Shown in pieces: positions 27,876 through 37,184 of a stretch of 64,000 nucleotides of DNA; position 1 is the first letter of the stretch, and each line of letters opens with the position of its first letter. The stretch comes from Chitinophagaceae bacterium (lineage in GTDB: Bacteria > Bacteroidota > Bacteroidia > Chitinophagales > Chitinophagaceae). A program made the position numbers and the translations under genes. The DNA lies in assembly GCA_018335935.1 (NCBI GenBank), contig JAGXRG010000001.1, positions 1-64,000 on the forward strand, written 5' to 3'. The notes beneath the pieces are model-generated. The model was not told the origin of the DNA. It saw only the letters and a list, made by a program, of their open reading frames with translations, and made no database searches.

Positions 27876-30800
27876 TTAATTATTTTCTACTTGATTGATT
27901 TTATTTTTTTCAGCTATTACTTCAGCTAATTTTTTATTGGCTTCAATTTTCAACTCTTCTATAGTTGAGTTTTCAGCAATACTTTTAAAAGTTGCTTCAG
28001 CATTAAACCAATCATTTTGCTTGAAATAAATATCACCTAAAAGCAAATAACTTTTCACTAACCAATAATTATAAGAACCGAATTTCTTGATACAATCAAA
28101 AGCATTTTTTTCAGCTTCCTTTAAATTATTTTGTAAGAAATTGATTTCAGCTATTCTATAATTAGCTTCAGCACTGTATTCTGTTTTTCCAAGAGATAAA
28201 ACTTGTTTATATGCAATTAAAGCATCATCGAGTTTATCATTATCTTGATACTGTTTAGCAATAATTAGGTTTGCCATCATTTTATCATCGGTTGCAATTC
28301 CACTTTCTAATAATAATTCTTTGGCATTAGTAAATGCATTAGACCAATTTTTTAATTTATACTGACATCTTAATAAACCACGCATTGCTTCTAACCTATT
28401 CTCTTGTTGTGTTGCTATTTTTTTGGTAATGCTAAAATATTTTTCTCCTTCACTGTAATTAGCTTGTTCAAAATAATAGATCCTAGCTGTTTGTAAAGCA
28501 CTTCTTTCAGCATAATCATTTGGTGCTTTATTAATAACAAAATCATAGCCATTTAAGGCCTGTGTAAACATTTTTTTATTGTAATACATTTCTGCTAATA
28601 AGAAATGAGCATTCAAATTAAATTTTCCTTCAGGATAATTTTTTAAATAACTATTTAATCCACTCATTGCATTTGCTGTATCTAATGCCTGAAATCTTAA
28701 ATAAGCAGCTGTATAGTTTAACGAATCTTCTTCACTATATGAAATGGCTTTACCATTTTGCTTCATAAAGTTCACAAATGCATTGGCCTGTTGCTTTTCT
28801 ATAAAAATATTTCTGATATATTCAATTGAGTTATCAGATTCAACTGTATTGGGATATTCTTTAGTTAGAATTGTAAAATATTGAAGAGCCTCTTCATTTT
28901 TATTTAAATTAAAATGTGCAATGCCTAATTTTAAATAGGCTTCAGGAAATAAGGATGCAAACTTTTTATACTGTATTAATTCTTTTAAACTATAAATAGC
29001 ATTGTTGAAATTTTCACTAGCTAAATAAGTTTTAGCAAGCTCCATTAATGCTTCTCCAATCAGTTCTGATTTTGGATATTGAAACGAAATATTTTCCAAT
29101 ACCTCAATTTTTTTCTTTTCATTTCCTAAGGCTCCATCAATTATTGCCATTTGAAAACTTGCATAATCTGCTGTTTCTAAATTCAATTCAATTACCCTTT
29201 GATAAATTTTTAATGCACTTTGATAACTCTTCAGCATATAATAGCAATCAGCAGATCTTAAGTAGACATCTTGTTCTTGCTTTGATGATGAAAGTTGTAT
29301 AGCTTTAGCAATGAACTCGAAGTTTTTAAGTGCTTCTTTGTAGTTGCCTTTCTTCAAAAAACTATATGCCAAATTATATTTAGCATTGGTAACATTAATT
29401 TCTGCATTAATAGATGGATTAGCTAAATAATTATTGATATAACTAATAGCATCATCAATCTTACCATTTCTATAGCTCAATTCTCCTTTCCAAAAAAAAG
29501 TAAATGGTAATTGTATTTTATTATAAGGAGCAGCAAGTACTTTATTTAATAATTGATCTGCAATGGAAATTTGACCTTCATTAATTAACTCTGTAGCTCT
29601 AGAATATAAGATTCTTGGGTAAATAGTTTTTACAGATTCTGTTTTAACATTCAAACTTTCATATAATGCTAATGCATCTTTATAATTACTAGTATTAGCT
29701 AAAGCACTAATGAGTAGCTCTTGAGCCTCATTTGAATAGCTTGAATTATTAAATTGATTCTTGAACTTTTTAAACTCAGTGATGGCTATATCTAAATAGC
29801 CTAGTTCATAACTAAGCTTTGCATAATTAAACGCTGAAACTTCTTTTTGAAATACGTTACTGCTATTGCCAGCACAAAATAAAAACGCATTTCGAGCATT
29901 AGCTTTTTGATTGGTTTTTAAATAGGCATCTGCCAATAAATACATGCTATTTTGTGCTAGAGAATCTTCTTTTCCGCCCAATTGTTTAAACCCTTGTATT
30001 GCCTTTAGCCAATCTTTAGTTGAATAATAACAAAATGAGAGTTGATACAAATCTTCCCTTCTAACTTTCTCATTATTTTCTACAAAAGTTGCTAAGTAAG
30101 GTAATGCTTTGTTGTACTCTTTTTTATCGAAATACAAATGACCTATTAATTGCTTTAATTCAAGTTCGTGAACTTGCTTTTCAACATTATTCAAAGCCTT
30201 TTCACTTATTGCTAAAGCTTTTTCTTTATCACCCAAAAAATAATAGATTTCTGCAATGTAAAAAGGAACTACATTTTTATATAAAGCATCTTGCTCGGTA
30301 ATGGTAAAAGCTTGTAATGCTTGTCGGTAATTTTTATCGTAAAAACAAATGAAACCATAATAATAATTAGCGTCAATGTAATTCACATCTGTTGGAATTT
30401 GACTAATGCTATTGAACAATACTTTAGCTTCTTTAAATTGTTGTGTAGCAAATAAAGCGTAAGCTTTTTGAAATTGAAGTGCTGCTATTTCTTTATTAGT
30501 TAAATTTTCAATTCCGGCTTTTGTGAAATATTCAATAGCTAAATAGTACTCTTTCTGTCTTAAATAATATTTAGCTAAAACAAAACTCATCATTTGCTGA
30601 TGAGCAACATAGGCTTCTGAGTTCTCAATAAAATTTACAGCAGCATCAACAACATTTGCATCATCTAAATGCAAAGCATTAGCCAAATAATAAAAGCTAG
30701 TTTCTGTTTTTACAAATTCTGTATAATTTGAGGTGAGTTGTTGATTTTGATAATATTTTTTGAAAACAGCAGATGCTAAAGAATATTTTCCTTGATGATA

Positions 30801-30926
30801 CCAATCTTTTGCTTGTTTAAAATTTTCATCAATATCGTTGTAAATCTTTGTTGTTTGAGTGAATGCTGTTTGATGAATAAGATTCAAAACAATCAATAAT
30901 GAAAAAAGTTTTTTTAGATAAGACAT
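27876..30926 (-). CDS. Large tetratricopeptide-repeat protein
   Basis: A 1016-residue secreted protein with a signal peptide (residues 1-23, ending near HQTAFTQ) and more than 15 TPR-like units, visible as repeated patterns such as YYLAIEYFTKAG, KEYNKALPYLATF and GNYKEALKNFEFI. TPR solenoids act as protein-binding scaffolds. The start at 30926 (ATG, MSYLKKLF) is preferred over an in-frame TTG three codons earlier. Co-transcribed with the barrel protein, it probably works at the periplasmic face of the outer membrane. Confidence 0.75.
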   Translation of the reverse strand: MSYLKKLFSLLIVLNLIHQTAFTQTTKIYNDIDENFKQAKDWYHQGKYSLASAVFKKYYQNQQLTSNYTEFVKTETSFYYLANALHLDDANVVDAAVNFIENSEAYVAHQQMMSFVLAKYYLRQKEYYLAIEYFTKAGIENLTNKEIAALQFQKAYALFATQQFKEAKVLFNSISQIPTDVNYIDANYYYGFICFYDKNYRQALQAFTITEQDALYKNVVPFYIAEIYYFLGDKEKALAISEKALNNVEKQVHELELKQLIGHLYFDKKEYNKALPYLATFVENNEKVRREDLYQLSFCYYSTKDWLKAIQGFKQLGGKEDSLAQNSMYLLADAYLKTNQKANARNAFLFCAGNSSNVFQKEVSAFNYAKLSYELGYLDIAITEFKKFKNQFNNSSYSNEAQELLISALANTSNYKDALALYESLNVKTESVKTIYPRILYSRATELINEGQISIADQLLNKVLAAPYNKIQLPFTFFWKGELSYRNGKIDDAISYINNYLANPSINAEINVTNAKYNLAYSFLKKGNYKEALKNFEFIAKAIQLSSSKQEQDVYLRSADCYYMLKSYQSALKIYQRVIELNLETADYASFQMAIIDGALGNEKKKIEVLENISFQYPKSELIGEALMELAKTYLASENFNNAIYSLKELIQYKKFASLFPEAYLKLGIAHFNLNKNEEALQYFTILTKEYPNTVESDNSIEYIRNIFIEKQQANAFVNFMKQNGKAISYSEEDSLNYTAAYLRFQALDTANAMSGLNSYLKNYPEGKFNLNAHFLLAEMYYNKKMFTQALNGYDFVINKAPNDYAERSALQTARIYYFEQANYSEGEKYFSITKKIATQQENRLEAMRGLLRCQYKLKNWSNAFTNAKELLLESGIATDDKMMANLIIAKQYQDNDKLDDALIAYKQVLSLGKTEYSAEANYRIAEINFLQNNLKEAEKNAFDCIKKFGSYNYWLVKSYLLLGDIYFKQNDWFNAEATFKSIAENSTIEELKIEANKKLAEVIAEKNKINQVENN

Positions 30927-31080
30927 GTTATTCAATGGCTTTGAGCAAATATTTTGAATTCTTTCTTAATAAAAATGTAAATAATAATAAAGTTAAAGCT
31001 CACAAAATTTTTATAAGGATAATATAGTTTTTTGTGGATAATGAATTTCAACTTTTACTTTTACCACATAAACTTATTTA

Positions 31081-31494
31081 ATGTTAGAAACCCAAACCAA
31101 TATTAGAGTTAGATATGCTGAAACAGATCAAATGAATGTAGTATATCATGGTAATTATGCACAATATTTTGAAGTAGCACGTGCAGAATGTATTAGGCAA
31201 TTTGAATTTACTTATAAAGAAATGGAGGCTTTAGGGGTAATGATGCCCATTGTTGATATACAAATAAAATTCCTTAGACCCGCACATTATGATGATCTAT
31301 TAACTATTAAAACTCAGTTAAGAGAATTACCTACTACACATAAAATAGAATTTCATCATGAAGTATATAACGAAAAACAAGAGTTATTAACGATTGGCAA
31401 AGTGGTTCTATACTTTATAGATGTAAAGACAAAAGCAAGAACAACAATGCCCAAAGTAATGATTGAAAAACTGCAACCTTTTTTTGTTGATTAA
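31081..31494 (+). CDS. Acyl-CoA thioesterase (YbgC/FcbC type)
   Basis: A 137-residue single hot-dog-fold enzyme that hydrolyses acyl-CoA thioesters. The family active-site motif is intact: RYAETDQMNVVYHGNYAQYFE with catalytic D16. The normal YbgC partners (tol-pal genes) are not present; the neighbours are the divergent TPR gene and a convergent symporter gene 5 bases away. The substrate (short or medium acyl-CoA) is inferred from family only. Confidence 0.85.
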   Translation: MLETQTNIRVRYAETDQMNVVYHGNYAQYFEVARAECIRQFEFTYKEMEALGVMMPIVDIQIKFLRPAHYDDLLTIKTQLRELPTTHKIEFHHEVYNEKQELLTIGKVVLYFIDVKTKARTTMPKVMIEKLQPFFVD

Positions 31495-31499
31495 TATTT

Positions 31500-33017
31500 T
31501 TATTCTGATGATGGTCTTTTTGGAGTTGATATAAAATATAATAGCACAAAAGTTATAATTCCATTAATCAAGATTAATTCATTTCCAATTTTATAACCAC
31601 TAAATAATTGTTCTGAGATTTGATTTAGTCCTAAACTATCAACATGCAATTTTTTCTCATACCATTCAGGACTACTAAGCATATCAATCAGTAAACTTAT
31701 AATTGGAGCACTTATACAAACCCACCATATATATTTTTCTTGTATAGATTTTTTGGTTAGAATCCCAAATGCAAATAAACCCAGAAGTGGCCCATAAGTG
31801 ATTCCAGCAAATTTGAGAATGAAATCGATAATAAGTTTATCATTCATTGCTTTAAACACCAATACAATCAAAAAGAAAACTACAGCAAAGCTCAAATGGA
31901 CCTTTAATCTTTTTTTCTTCTTATCAGCTTCAGATTCATTACTCTTATTCATACCCATTATATCAATACAATAGCTAGATGTTAAGGATGTAATTGCACC
32001 ATCTACACTAGGAAATAAAGCTGAAATTAAAGCAATAATAAAAATGATGCCAATGGTTGTACCAAATGTTGAACTTAACGCAATAGTTGGGAAAAGATCA
32101 TCTGGTGGAACATTAATTCCTTTTGTAGAAGCATATAAATAGAGTACCCCTCCTAGAAAAAGAAACATAAAGTTTACTAATAATAAAACTGAAGCAAAAC
32201 TGAGCATGTTTTTTTGAGAATCTTTCAAGGTTTTTACACTTATATTTTTTTGCATCATTTCTTGATCCAAACCAGTCATAGCAATTGCAATAAACATTCC
32301 ACCCAATAAGTGTTTTATAATATATGAGCCTGAGTTCACATCTGTATTGATGATTTTAGTATACCCTTTTTCGTTCATAAGTTGCAATGCAGATGAAAAG
32401 TCTAATCCTAAATTGTTAATAATAACAACAATACATATGATTAAGCCTAGTAGCATACATGAAGTTTGAAGTGTATCTGTGTAAATGATGGTTTTTACTC
32501 CTCCTTCAAAAGTGTATAACAATATCATCAACAAAATGACCAAAGTTGTAATGTAAAATGGAACCCCCATTTTATCGAGAATAAATAATTGTAAAATATT
32601 AATCACCAAATACAACCTTGCAGTTGCACCAATCGTTCGTGAAAGTATAAAAAATGATGCACCAGTTTTATGGGCTGTTTTACCAAACCTTCCATCTAAA
32701 TAAGTATAAATACTAGTTAATTTTAGTTTATAATATAATGGCAGTAACACAAAAGCTATTACTAAATAACCCAGCATATAGCCCATTACAATTTGAAAAT
32801 AAAAGAAACTCCCACTGCTTACACCTCCTGGTACACTTACAAAAGTTACACCACTTAATGAAGTACCAATCATACCAAAAGCAACTAATACCCAATTACT
32901 ATTTCTATTTCCAATAAAAAATGATTCATTATCACTTTTTTTCGAAGTATACCAAGCAACAGCTAATAACACTCCAAAATATAAAAGAACAAATATTAAT
33001 AATGTGGTTGGGTTCAT
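31500..33017 (-). CDS. Sodium:solute symporter (SSS family)
   Basis: A Na+-driven importer with about 13 membrane segments in 505 residues, covering the family core, for example GMIGTSLSGVTFVSVPG and ALISALFPSVDGAITSLTSSYCIDI, the second being the SSS signature region. Substrate unknown (such proteins carry sugars, proline, pantothenate or sialic acid). The ATG at 33017 (MNPTTLL) is preferred, since the upstream alternative at 33059 abuts the ompA terminator. Confidence 0.85.
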   Translation of the reverse strand: MNPTTLLIFVLLYFGVLLAVAWYTSKKSDNESFFIGNRNSNWVLVAFGMIGTSLSGVTFVSVPGGVSSGSFFYFQIVMGYMLGYLVIAFVLLPLYYKLKLTSIYTYLDGRFGKTAHKTGASFFILSRTIGATARLYLVINILQLFILDKMGVPFYITTLVILLMILLYTFEGGVKTIIYTDTLQTSCMLLGLIICIVVIINNLGLDFSSALQLMNEKGYTKIINTDVNSGSYIIKHLLGGMFIAIAMTGLDQEMMQKNISVKTLKDSQKNMLSFASVLLLVNFMFLFLGGVLYLYASTKGINVPPDDLFPTIALSSTFGTTIGIIFIIALISALFPSVDGAITSLTSSYCIDIMGMNKSNESEADKKKKRLKVHLSFAVVFFLIVLVFKAMNDKLIIDFILKFAGITYGPLLGLFAFGILTKKSIQEKYIWWVCISAPIISLLIDMLSSPEWYEKKLHVDSLGLNQISEQLFSGYKIGNELILINGIITFVLLYFISTPKRPSSE

Positions 33018-33060
33018 AATTCTAATTAAGTGTTGTGCAAAGAAAGGGATTATACACAAA

Positions 33061-33091
33061 AAAATAGCCCTGCAAAATGCAGGGCTATTTT
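33061..33091 (-). terminator. Terminator downstream of the OmpA gene
   Basis: A GC-rich stem, tagccctgca-aaa-tgcagggcta, extended by A and T runs, sits 18 bases after the ompA stop on its strand. It is strong and followed by T-rich sequence on the minus strand. Confidence 0.85.
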
Positions 33092-33108
33092 AATTATAAT
33101 AAATAAAA

Positions 33109-34446
33109 TTAATCTGTTACGTTAAATTCTACACGACGATTTTCTGAACGTCCTTCTTTAGTTGCATTATCAGCAACTGGTTTAGTATCTCCATAACCTG
33201 TAGCTACTAAACGATCAGCACTGATACCGTTTTTAACTAAATAAGCTTTAACAGCTTCTGCTCTTTGAGCTGATAATTTTAAGTTGAAATCAGCTTTACC
33301 AGAATTATCAGCATGACCATCAATCATTACTTTTTTAATTTCAGCATGATCTTTTAAGATAGTAACTAATTTTTTCAACTCAGCAACAGCGTTTTTAGTT
33401 AAAACTGCACTGCTTGAATTGAATTGGATGCTCTTATAATCAAAATTGTAAGTAGCTAATTCTGGACAACCGTTATTATTTACAGTACCAGGAGTGTTAG
33501 GGCATTTATCAACTTCATCATTAACACCATCACCATCTGTATCAGGGATTGGGCAACCACCGTAACGAGCAACTCCTACAACATTAGGACATTTATCTTG
33601 TTCATCATTAACACCATCACCATCTGTATCAGGGATTGGGCAACCTTTGTATTTTGCAATACCAGCAACTTTAGGACAAGCATCTTCTTCATCATTAATA
33701 CCGTCTTTATCAGTATCAGGAATAGGACAACCATCATATTTTGCAACACCAGGTACATCTGGACATTTGTCTTTTGAATCTACAATACCATCTTTATCAG
33801 TGTCTTTTTCAACAACTGGAGCAGGTGGAGGTGGTGGTGGTGGTGGAGGAACAACTTTATCCTTTAAAGGAGAAGCAAATCCTAATGTATAATTAAAATT
33901 ATTTGTAGCTAAATCTGTTACACCAACGTTGTTTCTGAATTGAATGTTTAAAAACGATTCAGAACCTAAGTTAAACTGTAACCCAGCTCCAACAGGAAAA
34001 TATGCTGCAAAATGTTTTAAATCAAACATTGAGATACCTAAACCTGTAGAGATATAAGGAACTACAAAGTAATTATCAGTTAATAATTTAAAATTCAAGT
34101 TAGCGTCTAATTCAACTAAAAGCTTATCTTGACCAGTTCTTGTAGCTGTGTTAGGCTTAAATGGATAATCAACAAAAGTTAGATTCATGCCTGCCATGAA
34201 ATCGATGTTGTTATTTAATCCTTCAATATAGGTTAAAGCTAAACCTGGAGCCATTTCTTTTAATGGAGTCCATTTTTTGTCATTTAACACATTTGAAAGA
34301 GATGTAGCTTTAATTGCAGCTGGAGTTTTGAAGTCTTTCATTAAAAAGTTTACACCTAAAGAGGCTCTCTTTTTATAATCATTAGTTTGGCTAAATGCAA
34401 CAAAAGCCACTAATAACATGAATGACAATAATTTGATTTTCTTCAT
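33109..34446 (-). CDS. OmpA family protein with thrombospondin type 3 repeats
   Basis: A 445-residue outer-membrane protein. A signal peptide (MKKIKLLSFMLLVAFVAFSQ) is followed by an N-terminal beta-barrel-like region to about residue 200, a proline run (PPPPPPPPAP), four calcium-binding TSP3-type repeats of about 29 residues (DTDGDGVNDE cores with Cys), and a C-terminal peptidoglycan-binding OmpA domain (MIDGHADNSGKADFN, NRRVEF). The repeats are also visible as an 87-base DNA period. I chose the ATG at 34446. It has a good promoter upstream and a terminator downstream, so it should be a separate, abundant transcript. Confidence 0.92.
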   Translation of the reverse strand: MKKIKLLSFMLLVAFVAFSQTNDYKKRASLGVNFLMKDFKTPAAIKATSLSNVLNDKKWTPLKEMAPGLALTYIEGLNNNIDFMAGMNLTFVDYPFKPNTATRTGQDKLLVELDANLNFKLLTDNYFVVPYISTGLGISMFDLKHFAAYFPVGAGLQFNLGSESFLNIQFRNNVGVTDLATNNFNYTLGFASPLKDKVVPPPPPPPPPAPVVEKDTDKDGIVDSKDKCPDVPGVAKYDGCPIPDTDKDGINDEEDACPKVAGIAKYKGCPIPDTDGDGVNDEQDKCPNVVGVARYGGCPIPDTDGDGVNDEVDKCPNTPGTVNNNGCPELATYNFDYKSIQFNSSSAVLTKNAVAELKKLVTILKDHAEIKKVMIDGHADNSGKADFNLKLSAQRAEAVKAYLVKNGISADRLVATGYGDTKPVADNATKEGRSENRRVEFNVTD

Positions 34447-34466
34447 ATTCAATTTTTTTGATAGTG

Positions 34467-34498
34467 CGAAGTTATGTATGATTTTGATTGTTAACAAA
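34467..34498 (-). promoter_or_regulatory. ompA promoter TTTG-N20-TAACTTCG
   Basis: On the minus strand a TTTG (34495-34498) and TAACTTCG (34467-34474, one mismatch to TAnnTTTG) have a 20-base spacer and lie about 20 bases upstream of the chosen ATG, a normal layout for a Bacteroidota promoter. Confidence 0.55.
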
Positions 34499-34511
34499 GT
34501 TTTTTAATAAA

Positions 34512-35015
34512 TTATTTTAAAGTGCCTTTTGGTACAATTTCTACTTTCACTTTTGCTAATCCTTTTTTAATAAACCCAAGTTTTTCTGCACCTCTTATAC
34601 TCAGGTCAACAATTCTACCTTTTCTATCCATTCTTGGGTGCATCCTATCATTTATTCTAACAATAATTGATTTTCCATTTTTAATTCTAGTAACTCTAAC
34701 CCAAGTATTCAAATCAAATCTGTTACTTGCTGCTGTTAGTTTATTGTGTTTAAAGATTTCACCTGTAGCTGTTTCTGTTCCTTCCAAATTCCTACTATAA
34801 TAACTTGCAATACCATAATAGAATTTTGTTTTTATAGTGTCTACACTTGCTGAATCTAACTTAAGTGTGTCTTTTTGAGGTTTAGTTATTTTAGTTGTAT
34901 CTAACTGGGTAGTATCACTTCTTATAGCCAATTGAGTGGTACTAGTGAATGAACTGTCCTTTTTAGCAAGAAAGACAATTAAGATTATTATTAAAATGGA
35001 ACCGATTATTTTCAT
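34512..35015 (-). CDS. RlpA-like septal DPBB protein
   Basis: A secreted 167-residue protein with an N-terminal membrane anchor (residues 3-18) and a double-psi beta-barrel domain of the RlpA family. The conserved YYGIASYYSRNLEGTETATGE start and the acidic residue D123 in VRINDRMHP are kept. In Pseudomonas RlpA is a septal lytic transglycosylase; here no SPOR domain is visible, and the targeting is unclear. It lies upstream of ompA on the same strand. Confidence 0.85.
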   Translation of the reverse strand: MKIIGSILIIILIVFLAKKDSSFTSTTQLAIRSDTTQLDTTKITKPQKDTLKLDSASVDTIKTKFYYGIASYYSRNLEGTETATGEIFKHNKLTAASNRFDLNTWVRVTRIKNGKSIIVRINDRMHPRMDRKGRIVDLSIRGAEKLGFIKKGLAKVKVEIVPKGTLK

Positions 35016-35183
35016 GGCTTTAGGGTTGTGTTGCTAGCCAGATTCTTAAAACGACTAGATATTCTTTATAAACCTATTAAGATTTAGGTAATAATTTAAA
35101 AAAAGTTGCTAACATATCAATAACCATGCCTTATTTTATTTAAAGGTTTCACACTTTTTTTAATCTATTTTCGTTTAAAATCG

Positions 35184-35191
35184 TAAATTTG
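35184..35191 (+). promoter_or_regulatory. rpoD -7 element TAAATTTG
   Basis: TAAATTTG followed by CAGC lies 70 bases before the rpoD ATG. No good -33 TTTG was found. The motif has the same TTTGCAGC continuation as the dapD and gltX elements. Confidence 0.5.
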
Positions 35192-35260
35192 CAGCCATTT
35201 TAGAAATTAGGTTTGGTATGCACCAAACTCACTTCAACACATTAAAGCGAAAAACACACA

Positions 35261-36115
35261 ATGAGGCAGCTTAAGATTGCAACCCAGATTACCAATAGAG
35301 ATTCACAAGCAGTAGAAAAGTATTTACAAGAAATTTCCAAAATTTCAATGATTACTCCTGAAGAGGAAACCACTTTAGCCCAAAAAATTAAAATGGGTAA
35401 TCAAAGAGCTTTGGACAAACTAGTACAAGCTAACTTAAGATTTGTGGTATCTGTTGCTAAACAATACCAACATCAAGGTTTAAGTTTGAGTGATTTAATT
35501 AATGAAGGTAATCTTGGTTTAATTAAAGCAGCTCAACGTTTCGATGAAACTAAAGGTTTCAAATTCATATCTTATGCAGTTTGGTGGATTCGTCAATCAA
35601 TCTTACAAGCACTAGCTGAACAAGGAAGATTGGTTCGTTTACCTCAAAATAAAATTGGTACTTACAATCGTGCAAACAAAGCTTATATGGCTTTTGAACA
35701 AGAACACGAACGTGAACCAAGCACTGAAGAATTAAGTGATATTTTAGAGATGAGTGAAACTGAAATCAACAATATTTTTCAAAGTAATACACGTCATACC
35801 AGCTTAGATGCTCCAGTTCATGAAGCTGAAGATGTTGCTATGGGTGATTTACTAGAAGGAAGTGATGATACGGATGATGATGTTATGAAAGATTCATTAC
35901 GTGAAGAAATCAAAAGAGTATTAAAAAGTTTAAGTCCAAGAGAAGCAGAAATTGTTAATGCTTATTTTGGTTTGAATAATGATGGAACTACCATTGAGCA
36001 AATTGGCATGAAATACGATTTAACTAAAGAACGTATTCGTCAGATTAAAGAACGTGCCATTAAACGTTTACAAAAAGCGAGATATAGTAATGCTTTAAAA
36101 GCTTACTTAGGTTAA
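35261..36115 (+). CDS. rpoD: Primary RNA polymerase sigma factor
   Basis: The housekeeping sigma-70 factor. Region 1.2 starts at once (DSQAVEKYLQEISKISMITPEEE), regions 2.1-2.4 follow (LRFVVSVAKQYQ, YAVWWIRQSILQAL), then region 3 and region 4 with its helix-turn-helix (YDLTKERIRQIKERAI). The protein has 284 residues because region 1.1 is absent, which is the normal Bacteroidota form. Such a sigma reads TTTG and TAnnTTTG promoters, in agreement with the promoter sites seen in this window. A strong terminator follows. Confidence 0.95.
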   Translation: MRQLKIATQITNRDSQAVEKYLQEISKISMITPEEETTLAQKIKMGNQRALDKLVQANLRFVVSVAKQYQHQGLSLSDLINEGNLGLIKAAQRFDETKGFKFISYAVWWIRQSILQALAEQGRLVRLPQNKIGTYNRANKAYMAFEQEHEREPSTEELSDILEMSETEINNIFQSNTRHTSLDAPVHEAEDVAMGDLLEGSDDTDDDVMKDSLREEIKRVLKSLSPREAEIVNAYFGLNNDGTTIEQIGMKYDLTKERIRQIKERAIKRLQKARYSNALKAYLG

Positions 36116-36130
36116 CATAAAAGATTCATT

Positions 36131-36168
36131 AAAAAGAGAGGGCTTCCAATTGGAAGCCCTCTCTTTTT
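36131..36168. terminator. Strong bidirectional terminator between rpoD and dapD
   Basis: A perfect 38-base palindrome with GC-rich core gagagggcttccaa and its complement, flanked by A and T runs, sits between two convergent genes. It should stop transcription from both sides. Confidence 0.92.
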
Positions 36169-36186
36169 AATAACAATATTGTAAAA

Positions 36187-36999
36187 TTACACACTCACAT
36201 TAAAATCTCTTAATGCATCATTCAAGCTTGTTTTTAAATCGGTACTTGGCTTTCTTTTACCAATAATTAATGCACAACCTACTTGAAACTCCCCAGCTGG
36301 AAATTTCTTGGTATAACTTCCAGGAATTACTACACTTCTTGATGGAACCCTTCCTCTATATTCAATTGGTTCATCGCCGCTTACATCAATAATTTTTGTA
36401 CTTTGAGTTAATACAACATTAGCTCCAAGTACAGCTTCTTTCTCAACAATAACGCCTTCTACTACAATACAACGACTACCAATAAAACAGCCATCTTCTA
36501 TAATAACAGGACTAGCTTGTAATGGTTCTAAAACACCCCCAATACCTACTCCCCCACTTAAATGCACATGCTTGCCAATTTGAGCACAACTACCTACTGT
36601 TGCCCAAGTATCAACCATTGTACCTTCATCTACATATGCACCAATATTTACATAACTTGGCATAAGCACAACATTCTTTGCTAAGTAAGCACCATAACGT
36701 GCAACTGCATGAGGAACTGCTCTTACACCTAACCCTGCATAATCTTTTTTCAACAACATTTTGTCGTAAAACTCAAAAGGTTCAATAGTCCATGTTTGCA
36801 TAGGCTGAATACCAAAATATAAAAGTATTCCTTGCTTCACCCATTCATTCACTTGCCAGCCATGTTCAGTTGGAGAGGCAGTTCTTAATCTGCCTTTATC
36901 TACTTCTTCAATTACAGCTTTAACAGCATCTTTATATTTATCTTGTTGTAATAATGATCTATCCGACCAAACTTCTTGTATGAGTTGTTGTAATTCCAT
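36187..36999 (-). CDS. dapD: Tetrahydrodipicolinate N-succinyltransferase
   Basis: Makes N-succinyl-2-amino-6-ketopimelate in the succinylase branch of lysine and diaminopimelate synthesis. The C-terminal two-thirds is a left-handed beta-helix of hexapeptide repeats (YVNIGAYVDEGTMVDTWATVGSCAQIGKHVHLSGGVGIGG), preceded by an alpha-helical N-terminal domain. The 270-residue length is typical. A -7 element lies so close to the ATG that the mRNA is probably nearly leaderless. It converges on rpoD. Confidence 0.97.
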   Translation of the reverse strand: MELQQLIQEVWSDRSLLQQDKYKDAVKAVIEEVDKGRLRTASPTEHGWQVNEWVKQGILLYFGIQPMQTWTIEPFEFYDKMLLKKDYAGLGVRAVPHAVARYGAYLAKNVVLMPSYVNIGAYVDEGTMVDTWATVGSCAQIGKHVHLSGGVGIGGVLEPLQASPVIIEDGCFIGSRCIVVEGVIVEKEAVLGANVVLTQSTKIIDVSGDEPIEYRGRVPSRSVVIPGSYTKKFPAGEFQVGCALIIGKRKPSTDLKTSLNDALRDFNVSV

Positions 37000-37003
37000 G
37001 CTG

Positions 37004-37011
37004 CAAAAATA
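37004..37011 (-). promoter_or_regulatory. dapD -7 element, TATTTTTG abutting the start codon
   Basis: On the minus strand TATTTTTGCAGCATG places the last G of the -7 element only five bases from the A of the dapD start. Transcription would start at or next to the ATG. Confidence 0.55.
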
Positions 37012-37184
37012 TAGTTTCAGCTATTTCACATCTATAAATAATTCAATTTATCAATTGTTGCTTTTAGAAAAAAAATTGCAAGATCCATTTGAATTGAAAA
37101 TTTATTGCCATTCATCATTATTTTTATCACCCACAAAAAATCTTTACTAACATCGTTTTTTAACCACACCAAACCAATTTGTAA

